Shown piece after piece: positions 1-6,585 of a stretch of 7,638 bases of DNA. Made by a program: the position numbers and the translations under genes. The DNA comes from Methylovulum sp. Its GTDB lineage: Bacteria; Pseudomonadota; Gammaproteobacteria; Methylococcales; Methylomonadaceae. The notes under the pieces were generated by a model. The model ran no database searches and was not told the origin of the DNA. It worked only from the letters and a program-made list of their open reading frames with translations. Within the stretch, counting starts at the first letter, position 1, and each line of letters opens with the position of its first letter. The stretch is taken from contig SCST01000249.1 in the NCBI GenBank assembly GCA_004299465.1, forward strand, positions 1 to 7,638, given 5' to 3'.

Positions 1-582
1 TTTAAACAGGCGGATACAGACAAATTGCTTGAAGCGATAGGCCGCGGCGACATTAACACACGGCAGCTGGCGGCTTTTTTTAAAATCCCGGAACTGGAGG
101 TTGCCGCAGTAAAAAACCGCCCGCCAAAACTCGTCAACAAATCGATTGTTTCCGTCGACGGCGTTGATAATGTTCTTACCGGCTTTGCAAGTTGCTGCCT
201 GCCGGTGCAAGGCGATGAGATCATAGGCTATATTTCGCTTAAAAAAGGCATTACCGTTCATCGTAAAAACTGCGAGAACATCCTGCATTTAAGCCCTGAA
301 AAGCAGGCGCGGCTGATAGCGGTATCATGGGGCGAGAAAAAGTCCAGCTATTTTGTCCCTATTGTTATCCAGGCTTTTAGCGCGCAAAACTTGTTAAGTG
401 ATGTTTCGCAAATCCTTGCGCAAGCAAAAATTCACATCGCCAGTGCGTCATTGGACACGCATCCCGATTTTTCAGCCGACCTTAAATTGAGCATTCAAAT
501 TGAAAACACCGATCAATTAAGCCAGGTTCTGAACAAAATAAGCTGTTTGCCAAATATTGTCGATGTCAAGCGCAAAATATAA
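1..582 (+). CDS. relA: RelA (p)ppGpp synthetase, C-terminal part (5'-truncated by the window)
   Basis: RelA makes the stringent-response alarmone (p)ppGpp from GTP/GDP and ATP when uncharged tRNA sits on the ribosome; this C-terminal half is the regulatory, ribosome-binding part. The reading frame is open from base 1 (FKQADTDKLLEAIGRGD), so the true start and the synthetase domains lie upstream. Of the 193 residues visible, about 50-95 form the zinc-finger-like domain: the Cys pair at 65-66 in CCLPVQGDEIIGYI, then H87 and C91 in VHRKNC. Residues about 115-192 form an ACT domain ending in NIVDVKRKI. The CC...HRxxC pattern with GDEI(I/V)G closely matches E. coli RelA as I remember it. SpoT has the same domain order, and the discriminating catalytic domains are outside the window, so RelA over SpoT is a sequence-similarity judgement. 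No clear terminator follows the stop. Confidence 0.88.
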   Translation, partial: FKQADTDKLLEAIGRGDINTRQLAAFFKIPELEVAAVKNRPPKLVNKSIVSVDGVDNVLTGFASCCLPVQGDEIIGYISLKKGITVHRKNCENILHLSPEKQARLIAVSWGEKKSSYFVPIVIQAFSAQNLLSDVSQILAQAKIHIASASLDTHPDFSADLKLSIQIENTDQLSQVLNKISCLPNIVDVKRKI

Positions 583-627
583 GGCAACCCGCAATCGATA
601 AAATACGCGATGAATCAGCAAAAAAAT

Positions 628-698
628 ACGACTGCATGGAGCAGTTGCCGACGACTGCATGGATGCAGGAGGTAGAGCAACGCAGGAGCAGTTGCCGA
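628..698. repeat. Short mosaic direct repeats between relA and recD
   Basis: Two units alternate here. ACGACTGCATGGA occurs exactly at 628-640 and 651-663. GGAGCAGTTGCCGA occurs exactly at 638-651 and 685-698. ACTGC (631-635 and 654-658) can pair with GCAGT (641-645) on either side, so mutually exclusive small hairpins are possible. The stretch has no ORF and looks unlike the AT-richer flanks. It may be a fragment of a dispersed intergenic repeat family, but copy number in the genome cannot be seen from this window. Confidence 0.55.
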
Positions 699-741
699 GA
701 ATGCAGAGGGCACAAGTGATTTAGCGCAGACTTTTCATGGC

Positions 742-771
742 TTATCCACGTTTATCTCTTGTGGGTATAAT
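742..771 (+). promoter_or_regulatory. Candidate recD promoter
   Basis: A perfect TATAAT at 766-771 lies 55 bases upstream of the recD ATG. The best -35 match at 18 bp spacing is TTATCC (742-747), only 3 of 6 to TTGACA. The -35 region falls in an imperfect dyad, TTATCCAC (742-749) against GTGGGTATAA (761-770), which overlaps the -10 and could be an operator. The perfect -10 is the main support; the weak -35 keeps confidence low. Confidence 0.35.
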
Positions 772-826
772 CATCTGCGAAAGTTTGAATGCGTGCAAAA
801 TATAACATTTAGCCGGTATTAATATA

Positions 827-2479
827 ATGATCGGAAACCAGCCATACACCCGTCTCGATACCGCTTTCGCCCGCTTTCTGAGCCAGCGCGCCAAGTTGGA
901 TCGCGCACAAAAACAAACTTTCGAGCAACTGGTGGCGCAGTTATCAAATGAACAAAACCAGGGCCATAACTGCATTCAAATCAGCGATGAAGATAAGGCG
1001 CTGATGCTGGCATCGGGTTTGGCCGCCTATTCCGGTAGCCTGCCGCTGATAATCGAGAAAAACAGGTTGTATACGCATCGCTACTGGCATTATGAATACC
1101 GGCTGGCGATGCAAATCAGCAGCATGATTAACAGGAATCCGCCGATTGAATATCCTGACGCCGTACTTGATCGTTATTTTGCCGGCCAAAGCGATGGCAT
1201 CGACTGGCAGCGTGAAGCGGCAAAAATGGCGGTCAGGCAGCCGTTCAGCATCATTACCGGCGGTCCCGGAACCGGTAAAACCACGACCGTGGTAAAAATT
1301 CTCGCGGTACTGCAGGAATTGGCGGTGGACCGTCCGCTGCATATCGCGCTGGCGGCGCCGACCGGAAAAGCCGCGATGCGCCTTCAGGAATCGATAGCTT
1401 CGCGCATAGAGGCGCTGCCCTGTTCCGGTGAAATAAAAAAGCACATTCCCGAAACCGTAAGCACCTTGCATCGTTTGCTCGGTGCAAAACCGCCATCGCC
1501 TTATTTCTATCATAATGCCGACAAACCGCTGGTTTATGACCTTATCGTCGTCGATGAGGCGTCGATGGTGGATTTGGCGTTGATGAGCAAATTGTTCGAC
1601 GCTTTAAAGCCGGGCGCCCGGTTGATTTTACTGGGCGATAAGGATCAGCTGTCTTCGGTCGAATCCGGCGCGGTTCTGGCTGATTTGACGTCAGCATTGC
1701 CGGCGTGTACGCTGGAATTGAAAACCTCGCACCGCTTTGCCGGCACGATAAAAATACTGGCCGATGCCGTTAATGCCCAGCAGGCCGAGATTGCCTGGGA
1801 TATTTTGCAGGGGGATGATGAAAACTGCGTGTTGCTGGAACAGGACCTGATTGCCTATATCGCCGCCCGGCAAACCGATTATTTGCAGCTGCTTAAAACC
1901 GGTGCGGATTTTCGTGAGATTTACCAGGCATTCAGCTGCTTTCAGGTGTTGTGTTCCAACCGTCACGGTGAATATGGCGTTGCCGGTATTAATTATCACG
2001 TTGAGCAAAAACTATCCGGGCAAAAGCACATTAACCTGTCGGGTTTATGGTATGCGGGCCGCCCCGTGATGGTGATGCAAAACAATGCCGCATTACATCT
2101 TTATAACGGCGATATAGGCATTTGTATGCCGGATAAAGAGCAAGACGGCAAACTAATGGTGTTTTTTCAACGCACAGACGGCAGCGTCAAAAGATATTTA
2201 CCTGCGCGCCTGCCGGCCTGCGAAACCGTGTTTGCGATGACGATACACAAAAGCCAGGGTTCTGAATTCGATGACGTGCTGATTGTGTTACCGGACATGA
2301 TCAATCCGGTATTGACAAAAGAATTGCTTTATACGGCGATTACGCGGGCAAAAAAAACCGTCAAGCTGGTTACGGACCAGGCGATTTTTATGCAGGCCGT
2401 CCAGAAAAAAGTAGAGCGGGTGACCGGTTTGGCGGATAAGTTCCAGTCCGGGCTCAACGCCGCTGCGATCTGCTTTTAA
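827..2479 (+). CDS. recD: RecD, exonuclease V (RecBCD) alpha subunit, 5'-3' helicase
   Basis: RecD is the fast 5'-3' motor of the RecBCD helicase-nuclease that processes double-strand breaks and foreign linear DNA. The 550 residues carry the superfamily 1B helicase motifs in order: Walker A GGPGTGKTT at 145-153, motif Ia APTGKAAMRL at 178-187, Walker B VVDEASMVD at 241-249, motif III LLGDKDQLSSVESG at 268-281, SHRF at 301-304, motif V TIHKSQGSEFD at 472-482 and motif VI LYTAITRAKK at 501-510. The short N-terminal domain (1-120, LDTAFARFL) fits RecD of RecBCD and not the longer RecD2 type; E. coli RecD is about 608 aa. ATG at 827 is the first usable start after an in-frame stop at 803-805, though no Shine-Dalgarno is obvious. 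recB and recC are not adjacent here, whereas in many gammaproteobacteria recD follows recB. Confidence 0.93.
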   Translation: MIGNQPYTRLDTAFARFLSQRAKLDRAQKQTFEQLVAQLSNEQNQGHNCIQISDEDKALMLASGLAAYSGSLPLIIEKNRLYTHRYWHYEYRLAMQISSMINRNPPIEYPDAVLDRYFAGQSDGIDWQREAAKMAVRQPFSIITGGPGTGKTTTVVKILAVLQELAVDRPLHIALAAPTGKAAMRLQESIASRIEALPCSGEIKKHIPETVSTLHRLLGAKPPSPYFYHNADKPLVYDLIVVDEASMVDLALMSKLFDALKPGARLILLGDKDQLSSVESGAVLADLTSALPACTLELKTSHRFAGTIKILADAVNAQQAEIAWDILQGDDENCVLLEQDLIAYIAARQTDYLQLLKTGADFREIYQAFSCFQVLCSNRHGEYGVAGINYHVEQKLSGQKHINLSGLWYAGRPVMVMQNNAALHLYNGDIGICMPDKEQDGKLMVFFQRTDGSVKRYLPARLPACETVFAMTIHKSQGSEFDDVLIVLPDMINPVLTKELLYTAITRAKKTVKLVTDQAIFMQAVQKKVERVTGLADKFQSGLNAAAICF

Positions 2480-2527
2480 TGGGTTTTGCAAGCCCCTCCC
2501 AGGGAAAAATATTTACGGCAAAACTCA

Positions 2528-5158
2528 ATGGTTACGCGATTTAAGACCCAATCGATTGTTTTTTATTTCGGCAGGAAATCCCCTGCGTTGCGATACGGTT
2601 TAGCGGTGCTGGCAGTCGCTATCGTCACGTTGGCGACGTGCTTTATTTCGGTAATCGGCGAGCGGGCAGTATTCTTGTTATTTTTTTTCGCGATTATCCA
2701 GGCTACTTTTTGGCTAGGGCGGAATCCGGGAATGCTCGCTATGGTTCTGTCCCTGGTCTCGGCCAATGTGTTTATTTTGTTTCCAGCCAGGTACTTAGCG
2801 CCTTTAGATCTCGTCGTTTTAAACGTGGGCTTTTGCATTTTATCGGCGGCCATCATCGCTACAGCCAACCTGCATTGGAGCTTGACCGCGGCGCTATGGG
2901 AAAGCCGGCAGGACTTGGATCACGCCCAGGCCGTCGGCCAAATCGGCAGTTGGCGTTTGAATGTGCAGCGTAACGAATTGTGTTGGTCAGATGAAAATCA
3001 CCGTATCTTCGGCATTCCCAAAGGAACATCGATGACTTATGAGACGTTTCTTGCCATCGTGCATCCGAAGGACAGGGAATACGTCGACCGGATGTGGCAA
3101 CGAGGCCTCAACGGCGAGCCTTATGATATTGAACACCGGCTGATTGTTGCCGGCAAGGTGAAATGGGTCCGTGAGCGGGCGATACTGGAGTTTAATAGAA
3201 AAGGCATCCTGCTCGGCGGATTTGGCACCACGCAGGATATTACCGACCACAAGCGAAATGAACTGGCGATGGTGGAAAGCCGGGAGCGTTATACCGGAAT
3301 TGTCGCCTCGGCTATGGACGCCATCATCACTATCGACGCCGATCAACGTATTTTGCTCTTCAACACCGCAGCGGAAAAAATGTTCGGATATACGGCCGAT
3401 CAAGCCCTCGGGGTATCTATCGAGCGTTTTATTCCTGCGCGCTTCCGCCCCAACCATGGCGTGCATATTCGCGCTTTCGAGCGTACCGGCACGACGGCGG
3501 ATCTGGTCGCTATTACGGGGCTGCGCGCTAATGGCGAGGAGTTCCCCATAGAGGCATCCATTTCGCAGACCGGCTTGGATGGCGAAAAATTGTTTACCGC
3601 CATCCTACGGGATATTACGGAACGCGTGCGCGAAGACAGTGCGCTAAAAGAGCGTATTAGGCTTCAGGATCAGTTGACTAAGGTTGCTGCAACGGTGCCA
3701 GGGGTGATTTGCTCTTTCCGGCTGCGTCCGGACGGCTCTTCATGCATACCGTTTGCAAGCCCGGTTTTTGCATCGGTATATGGATTGAGTCTCGATGATG
3801 TTGTCGAAGACTGTAGCCAGGTTTTTGCGCGTATCCATCCCGAAGATGTCGGCCATGTCAATGAAACTATAGTCGAATCGGCCCGAACCCTGCAGCCCTG
3901 GCGGGACTCGTTCCGCTACAGCCATCCAGAGAAAGGCGAAATATGGATAGAAGGCCATTCCATGCCGCTACGTGAGACGGACGGCAGTATCCTCTGGCAC
4001 GGATATGTCCAGGATGTTAGCGAGCGTAAGCTTGCGGAAGAAGAATTGCGCAATACCCAGGCGCGGCTCGCTCTTGTCGTCGAAGAGGTGAAAGCCGGGT
4101 ATTGGGACTGGGATTTGTTTACGCGCACCTTATATTTATCGCCTGAATGGAAGCGGCAAATCGGCTTTGATGAGAATGAATTGCATAACCGCTGGGAAGA
4201 ATGGGAATGTCGCCTGCATCCCGACGACCGGGCTTTTGTGTTGACGGCAACGGAAAATTATATTGCCGGCCATCAGCCGGTTTTCGAATTGGAGTTCCGC
4301 TTGCGACACAAGGATGGTTCGTACCGTTGGATTCATTCTCGCGGCGGACTGTTGCGCGACCATAATAACCGCCCCTATCGTATGTTGGGCATAAATTTAG
4401 ACATTACCGACTATGTGAAGACAAAGGAACTGAGCGAGCGGCGCGATAAGATAGAACAGTCGTTCCGCTTATATGTCGCCAGCCAGACCGCGGCCGCCAT
4501 TGCCCACGAACTGAACCAGCCGCTCGCCGCGATCTCCTCTTATGCCGATGTGGCGCTGCATATGCTGCAAACCGGCAACCAGAATCCTCAAAAGCTCGCC
4601 CATGTCATCGAAAATTGCGCCCTGCAAGCGCAGCGTGCCGGCCAGGTCATACGGCAATTATTGACCCTGTTGCATAAAGGCGAGACCGTCAGTGAGCCGG
4701 TCGACATCAATCTTTCGGTTTATGAAGCGCTCGACTTGATCAGGGCGGACAGGCATTTAGGCGCTTTTAAAATAGAACTGGAGCTCGACACCGGTTTACC
4801 GCAGGTTGCGGGCAATCGCCTGCAAATCCAAAAGGTGTTGATCAATCTCTTGCGTAATGGCCTGGAAGCCATGCATGAAAGCGGCATAAAACGCGGAACG
4901 CTGACCGTAACAACGCGCAGCTTCGCCGATGACGCGGGTATGGCGCAGGTGACGGTCAGCGACAGCGGAAAAGGCGTGGCGAGTGCCGGCATCCTTAAAA
5001 CAATGTTCCAGCCTTTCTACACGACCAAACCGGCAGGTTTGGGTATGGGTCTTGCGATCAGCCACGCGTTAATCGAAGCCCACGGCGGAAAAATGTGGGC
5101 TGAGCAAAATGCCGGTTCCGGCTTAAATATCCACTTTACCTTGCCTTTCGTAATATGA
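2528..5158 (+). CDS. Membrane histidine kinase with DUF4118-like 4-TM domain, four PAS domains and FixL-like core
   Basis: Predicted inner-membrane sensor kinase of 876 aa that would autophosphorylate on His and pass phosphate to the next gene's product. Residues 20-116 hold about four hydrophobic segments with short loops, like the DUF4118/KdpD-type membrane domain. Four PAS modules follow at roughly 131-244, 250-366, 382-501 and 508-634; 1, 3 and 4 resemble the PAS_3 fold and 2 resembles the FixL PAS. The kinase core has the H-box AIAHELNQPLAAI (phospho-acceptor H660), an N-box near 766-782 (NLLRNGLEAM), DSGKG at 812-816, FQPFYTTK at 827-834 and GLGMGL at 837-842, all FixL/NtrB-like. PAS2 lacks the proximal heme His region of FixL (DPHIIGIGR), so heme-based O2 sensing by FixL chemistry is not supported and the ligand is unknown. 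I chose ATG 2528 over an in-frame TTG at 2486. The 48-bp gap after recD shows no convincing promoter, and the stop overlaps the next start by 4 bases. Confidence 0.9.
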   Translation: MVTRFKTQSIVFYFGRKSPALRYGLAVLAVAIVTLATCFISVIGERAVFLLFFFAIIQATFWLGRNPGMLAMVLSLVSANVFILFPARYLAPLDLVVLNVGFCILSAAIIATANLHWSLTAALWESRQDLDHAQAVGQIGSWRLNVQRNELCWSDENHRIFGIPKGTSMTYETFLAIVHPKDREYVDRMWQRGLNGEPYDIEHRLIVAGKVKWVRERAILEFNRKGILLGGFGTTQDITDHKRNELAMVESRERYTGIVASAMDAIITIDADQRILLFNTAAEKMFGYTADQALGVSIERFIPARFRPNHGVHIRAFERTGTTADLVAITGLRANGEEFPIEASISQTGLDGEKLFTAILRDITERVREDSALKERIRLQDQLTKVAATVPGVICSFRLRPDGSSCIPFASPVFASVYGLSLDDVVEDCSQVFARIHPEDVGHVNETIVESARTLQPWRDSFRYSHPEKGEIWIEGHSMPLRETDGSILWHGYVQDVSERKLAEEELRNTQARLALVVEEVKAGYWDWDLFTRTLYLSPEWKRQIGFDENELHNRWEEWECRLHPDDRAFVLTATENYIAGHQPVFELEFRLRHKDGSYRWIHSRGGLLRDHNNRPYRMLGINLDITDYVKTKELSERRDKIEQSFRLYVASQTAAAIAHELNQPLAAISSYADVALHMLQTGNQNPQKLAHVIENCALQAQRAGQVIRQLLTLLHKGETVSEPVDINLSVYEALDLIRADRHLGAFKIELELDTGLPQVAGNRLQIQKVLINLLRNGLEAMHESGIKRGTLTVTTRSFADDAGMAQVTVSDSGKGVASAGILKTMFQPFYTTKPAGLGMGLAISHALIEAHGGKMWAEQNAGSGLNIHFTLPFVI

Positions 5159-5781
5159 GTATTCAGCCCTGTGTTTTTATCGTCGATGACGACGATGCGG
5201 TACGCGACGCCCTCGGGCTGGTGATCGAAACGGCAGGCCTTGCTTGCCAGGCTTTTGAGAGCGCCGAGCATTTTCTTGACAGCTATTGTCCGGGCAAGCC
5301 CGGCTGCCTGCTGCTCGACGTCAACTTGCCGGGCTTGAGCGGCCACGAACTGCAAGCCGAACTCATCCGCCGCAATATGCATTTGCCGATTATCTTCCTT
5401 ACCGCGTATGGCGACATCCCGATGACGGTGCGTGCAATCAAGGCCGGCGCGGTCGATTTCCTGACGAAGCCGGTGCCGAGCAAGCTGTTGATCGAACGCA
5501 TCCAGGCCGTGCTGCAGCATGAAAGCCAAGTTTGCGAGCAGGCTATGGCGGGTCAAGCGCTTTGTACCAATCTATACAATCTTACCTCGCGCGAACTGGA
5601 GGTCATGTCGTTGGTTGTGGCCGGGCATTCCAATAAGGCAATCGCCCGGCGCCTCAGCATCAGCCACCGTACCGTTGAAATTCACCGCGCACGGGTCATG
5701 ACAAAAACCGGCGCAAGCAATATTTTGGAACTGGCCCGTTTGTGCGAAGCCTGCCGGCTTCCGCCCGGTGCGGATCACTGA
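5155..5781 (+). CDS. FixJ-like response regulator (receiver + LuxR-type HTH)
   Basis: Transcription factor of 208 aa, the likely partner of the upstream kinase: their genes overlap by ATGA, which implies translational coupling. The receiver (about 6-122) has the acidic pocket D11-D14 in IVDDDDAVRDAL, phospho-acceptor D55 in LLLDVNLPGLSG, T83 in FLTAYGD and K105 in LTKP, so it is complete. The C-terminal LuxR/GerE HTH (about 140-200) contains LTSRELEVMSLVVAGHSNKAIA followed by ISHRTVEIHRARVMTKT, the FixJ/NodW subfamily signature. In that family phosphorylation relieves receiver inhibition and allows dimer binding to promoters. Its regulon is unknown. Three GTACGTA heptamers begin 32 bases after its stop and are the best candidate target in the window. 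fixJ as a symbol would imply nitrogen-fixation control, which nothing here supports, so none is given. Confidence 0.92.
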   Translation: MSIQPCVFIVDDDDAVRDALGLVIETAGLACQAFESAEHFLDSYCPGKPGCLLLDVNLPGLSGHELQAELIRRNMHLPIIFLTAYGDIPMTVRAIKAGAVDFLTKPVPSKLLIERIQAVLQHESQVCEQAMAGQALCTNLYNLTSRELEVMSLVVAGHSNKAIARRLSISHRTVEIHRARVMTKTGASNILELARLCEACRLPPGADH

Positions 5782-5812
5782 GATTCCTGAATTAACCATT
5801 TTATTCAATAGA

Positions 5813-5843
5813 GTACGTATTCCTACGTACGCGCTCGTACGTA
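5813..5843. promoter_or_regulatory. Cluster of three GTACGTA boxes, candidate binding sites for the FixJ-like regulator
   Basis: The heptamer GTACGTA occurs at 5813-5819 (+), as its reverse complement TACGTAC at 5824-5830, and at 5837-5843 (+). Centres are 11 and 13 bp apart, close to one helical turn, so the sites would lie on nearly one DNA face. I did not see the heptamer elsewhere in the window. From memory, selected FixJ sites have a GTA(A/C)GTA core, so the match to the adjacent FixJ-like protein is notable, but I cannot check the published matrix. The third box directly abuts a possible -35 region (5844-5849). Part of the same sequence can also fold as a terminator hairpin. Confidence 0.5.
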
Positions 5844-5850
5844 TTTTATT
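5824..5850 (+). terminator. Possible intrinsic terminator of the kinase-regulator operon
   Basis: TACGTACG at 5824-5831 and CGTACGTA at 5836-5843 form a perfect 8-bp stem with a 4-base loop (CGCT), followed by TTTTATT at 5844-5850. The stem has only 50% GC and the T tract is interrupted, so it would be modest. The same bases make up two of the three GTACGTA boxes; the sequence may do both jobs or only one. Confidence 0.35.
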
Positions 5851-5872
5851 GTGCAGAGCTATCGGTTTTAAT
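5844..5872 (+). promoter_or_regulatory. Candidate activator-dependent promoter downstream of the GTACGTA boxes
   Basis: TTTAAT at 5867-5872 matches the -10 consensus at 5 of 6 positions. At 17 bp spacing the -35 position is TTTTAT (5844-5849), a poor match, as expected for a promoter that needs an activator. The third GTACGTA box ends at 5843, directly upstream, which fits class II-type activation. Transcription would begin near 5879, just before the 5882-5973 stem element. An alternative -10, TTTATC at 5872-5877, is weaker. Confidence 0.3.
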
Positions 5873-5881
5873 TTATCCCAA

Positions 5882-5973
5882 GGGCGATTCTATCCGGTCA
5901 AATGTTCCATGCAGCCGGCTGATCGTTAAGACCGAATGTCATTCCTCCTAGGCACTGGAATCGCCCGTTTTTT
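5882..5973 (+). ncRNA. Candidate structured RNA (small RNA or 5' leader) ending in a T tract
   Basis: GGGCGATTC at 5882-5890 is perfectly complementary to GAATCGCCC at 5958-5966; a U-G and an A-U pair extend the stem to 11 bp (5882-5892 with 5956-5966). Six T follow at 5968-5973. Inside, CGGTC (5895-5899) can pair with GACCG (5930-5934), and ATTCC (5941-5945) competes with the outer stem for GGAAT (5957-5961). CCTCC at 5944-5948 would sit in the loop of that alternative hairpin and resembles an anti-Shine-Dalgarno sequence. The element could be a roughly 90-nt small RNA starting near 5879, or an attenuating leader 71 bases upstream of the next gene's ATG. I recognise no known riboswitch class. 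Chance inverted repeats remain possible. Confidence 0.35.
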
Positions 5974-6044
5974 CGGTAGCGCGGATTATGCTATATCGGC
6001 GCTATCCGGTTTTGATTCATACTATCTAAACGGGGAGTTGCTCA

Positions 6045-6473
6045 ATGGATGCGGATTACGATATTTTCGAGATTGTCGCCGTTACTCGCGATTTCTGGCT
6101 TGTCGATGCGGAATCTTATCAGCGAAGGTATTGCACCCAGCACGGGCGGCCTTTGTCACGCGGTTATTATGTCGTTAATTGGCCTGAACACGTTCGGGCG
6201 CGGCGATTTAATGAGCATGCTGCGTTTCACGGGCCGTTCCTGTTGCGTAAGGAGGCGCAGGCGGCCCTGGACTGTATGCATAAGGAAAGTGTCCGCGTTT
6301 TGAATGAGTCGTCCGAAATATCGCCTGTTGCCGCCCCGAATGCCGGCCGAATAGAGGCGAAAAAAGCGGCGTCATATGGCTTGCGGCTGATACACGGCGC
6401 CAAAGCCAAGTCGTTGGGGACAGGGGCTTTACGTCCGGATTTTCGGGAAAAGGCGAGCGCGGCTGTGCACTGA
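6045..6473 (+). CDS. Unrecognised 142-aa protein between the FixJ-like regulator and the receiver-only protein
   Basis: I do not recognise this family. ATG at 6045 has a good ribosome-binding site, GGGGAG at 6032-6037 with 7-base spacing, which argues that the gene is real. Residues 1-85 look folded: an aromatic, beta-rich start (YDIFEIVAV, FWLVDAESYQRRYC, GYYVVNWPE), then RRFNEHAAFHGPFLLRKEAQAALDCM, where the GPF-x4-EA-xx-AL turn-into-helix pattern recalls small domains of unknown function. The C-terminal 55 residues (about 88-142) are rich in Ala, Lys, Ser and Gly and are probably disordered. There is no signal peptide or membrane segment, so a cytoplasmic location is likely. The two Cys (about 29 and 78) do not form a metal motif. 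It lies downstream of the GTACGTA cluster and the stem element, so regulation by the FixJ-like protein is plausible but inferred. A +1-frame ORF (6049-6303) overlaps it and appears to be a shadow. Confidence 0.75.
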   Translation: MDADYDIFEIVAVTRDFWLVDAESYQRRYCTQHGRPLSRGYYVVNWPEHVRARRFNEHAAFHGPFLLRKEAQAALDCMHKESVRVLNESSEISPVAAPNAGRIEAKKAASYGLRLIHGAKAKSLGTGALRPDFREKASAAVH

Positions 6474-6585
6474 CAGCCGGTTGTTTGGGGTTGGGGTATT
6501 GGTGGTTTTGGAAAAAGCTATACTTCCTTCGGCCTAATAAGCGTTTTCAGGCCGTTAAAATTCAAATGATGACGGCGTGAAGTTA
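6474..6585 (+). promoter_or_regulatory. Intergenic region with a possible promoter for the receiver-only gene
   Basis: TATACT at 6519-6524 matches the -10 consensus at 5 of 6 positions, but no good -35 lies at 16-18 bp. Upstream is a G-rich run on the + strand (6487-6511: GGGG, GGGG, GG, GG, GG). Downstream, CGGCCT at 6530-6535 and AGGCCG at 6549-6554 form a 6-bp stem with a 13-base loop and no T tract, so it is not a convincing terminator. No GTACGTA box is present. Confidence 0.25.

Noticed and set aside
583..826. CRISPR array in the relA-recD gap
   Set aside because: Repeats are too short, only two copies each, interleaved, and without uniform spacers.
944..1513. 189-aa open frame on the minus strand inside recD
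   Set aside because: Antisense to conserved helicase motifs including Walker A, Arg-rich composition with no recognisable domain; a shadow of recD codon bias.
2480..2510. Terminator between recD and the kinase gene
   Set aside because: Only 3-bp G/C pairings can be drawn and no T tract follows, so read-through is as likely.
2486..2527. TTG start extending the kinase by 14 residues
   Set aside because: Rare start codon without a clear Shine-Dalgarno, and the extra residues precede the membrane domain without adding any conserved feature; ATG 2528 is preferred, though its own site is also weak.
5017..5556. 179-aa open frame on the minus strand across the kinase-regulator junction
   Set aside because: Fully antisense to the kinase ATPase end and the receiver domain; no domain or ribosome-binding site supports it.
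2528..5781. Reading the two-component pair as true FixL/FixJ (heme oxygen sensor, nitrogen fixation)
   Set aside because: The heme-binding stretch of FixL is not present in PAS2, the membrane and PAS layout differs, and no fix or nif gene is in the window.
5936..6178. 80-aa open frame on the plus strand starting in the intergenic region
   Set aside because: Overlaps the better supported 142-aa gene out of frame, has no ribosome-binding site and runs through the stem and T tract.
6530..6554. CGGCCT/AGGCCG hairpin as a terminator of the 142-aa gene
   Set aside because: Stem of only 6 bp, 13-base loop, and no T tract after it.
6577..6585. GTG start for the receiver-only protein
   Set aside because: ATG 6586 aligns residue for residue with the start of the FixJ-like paralogue.
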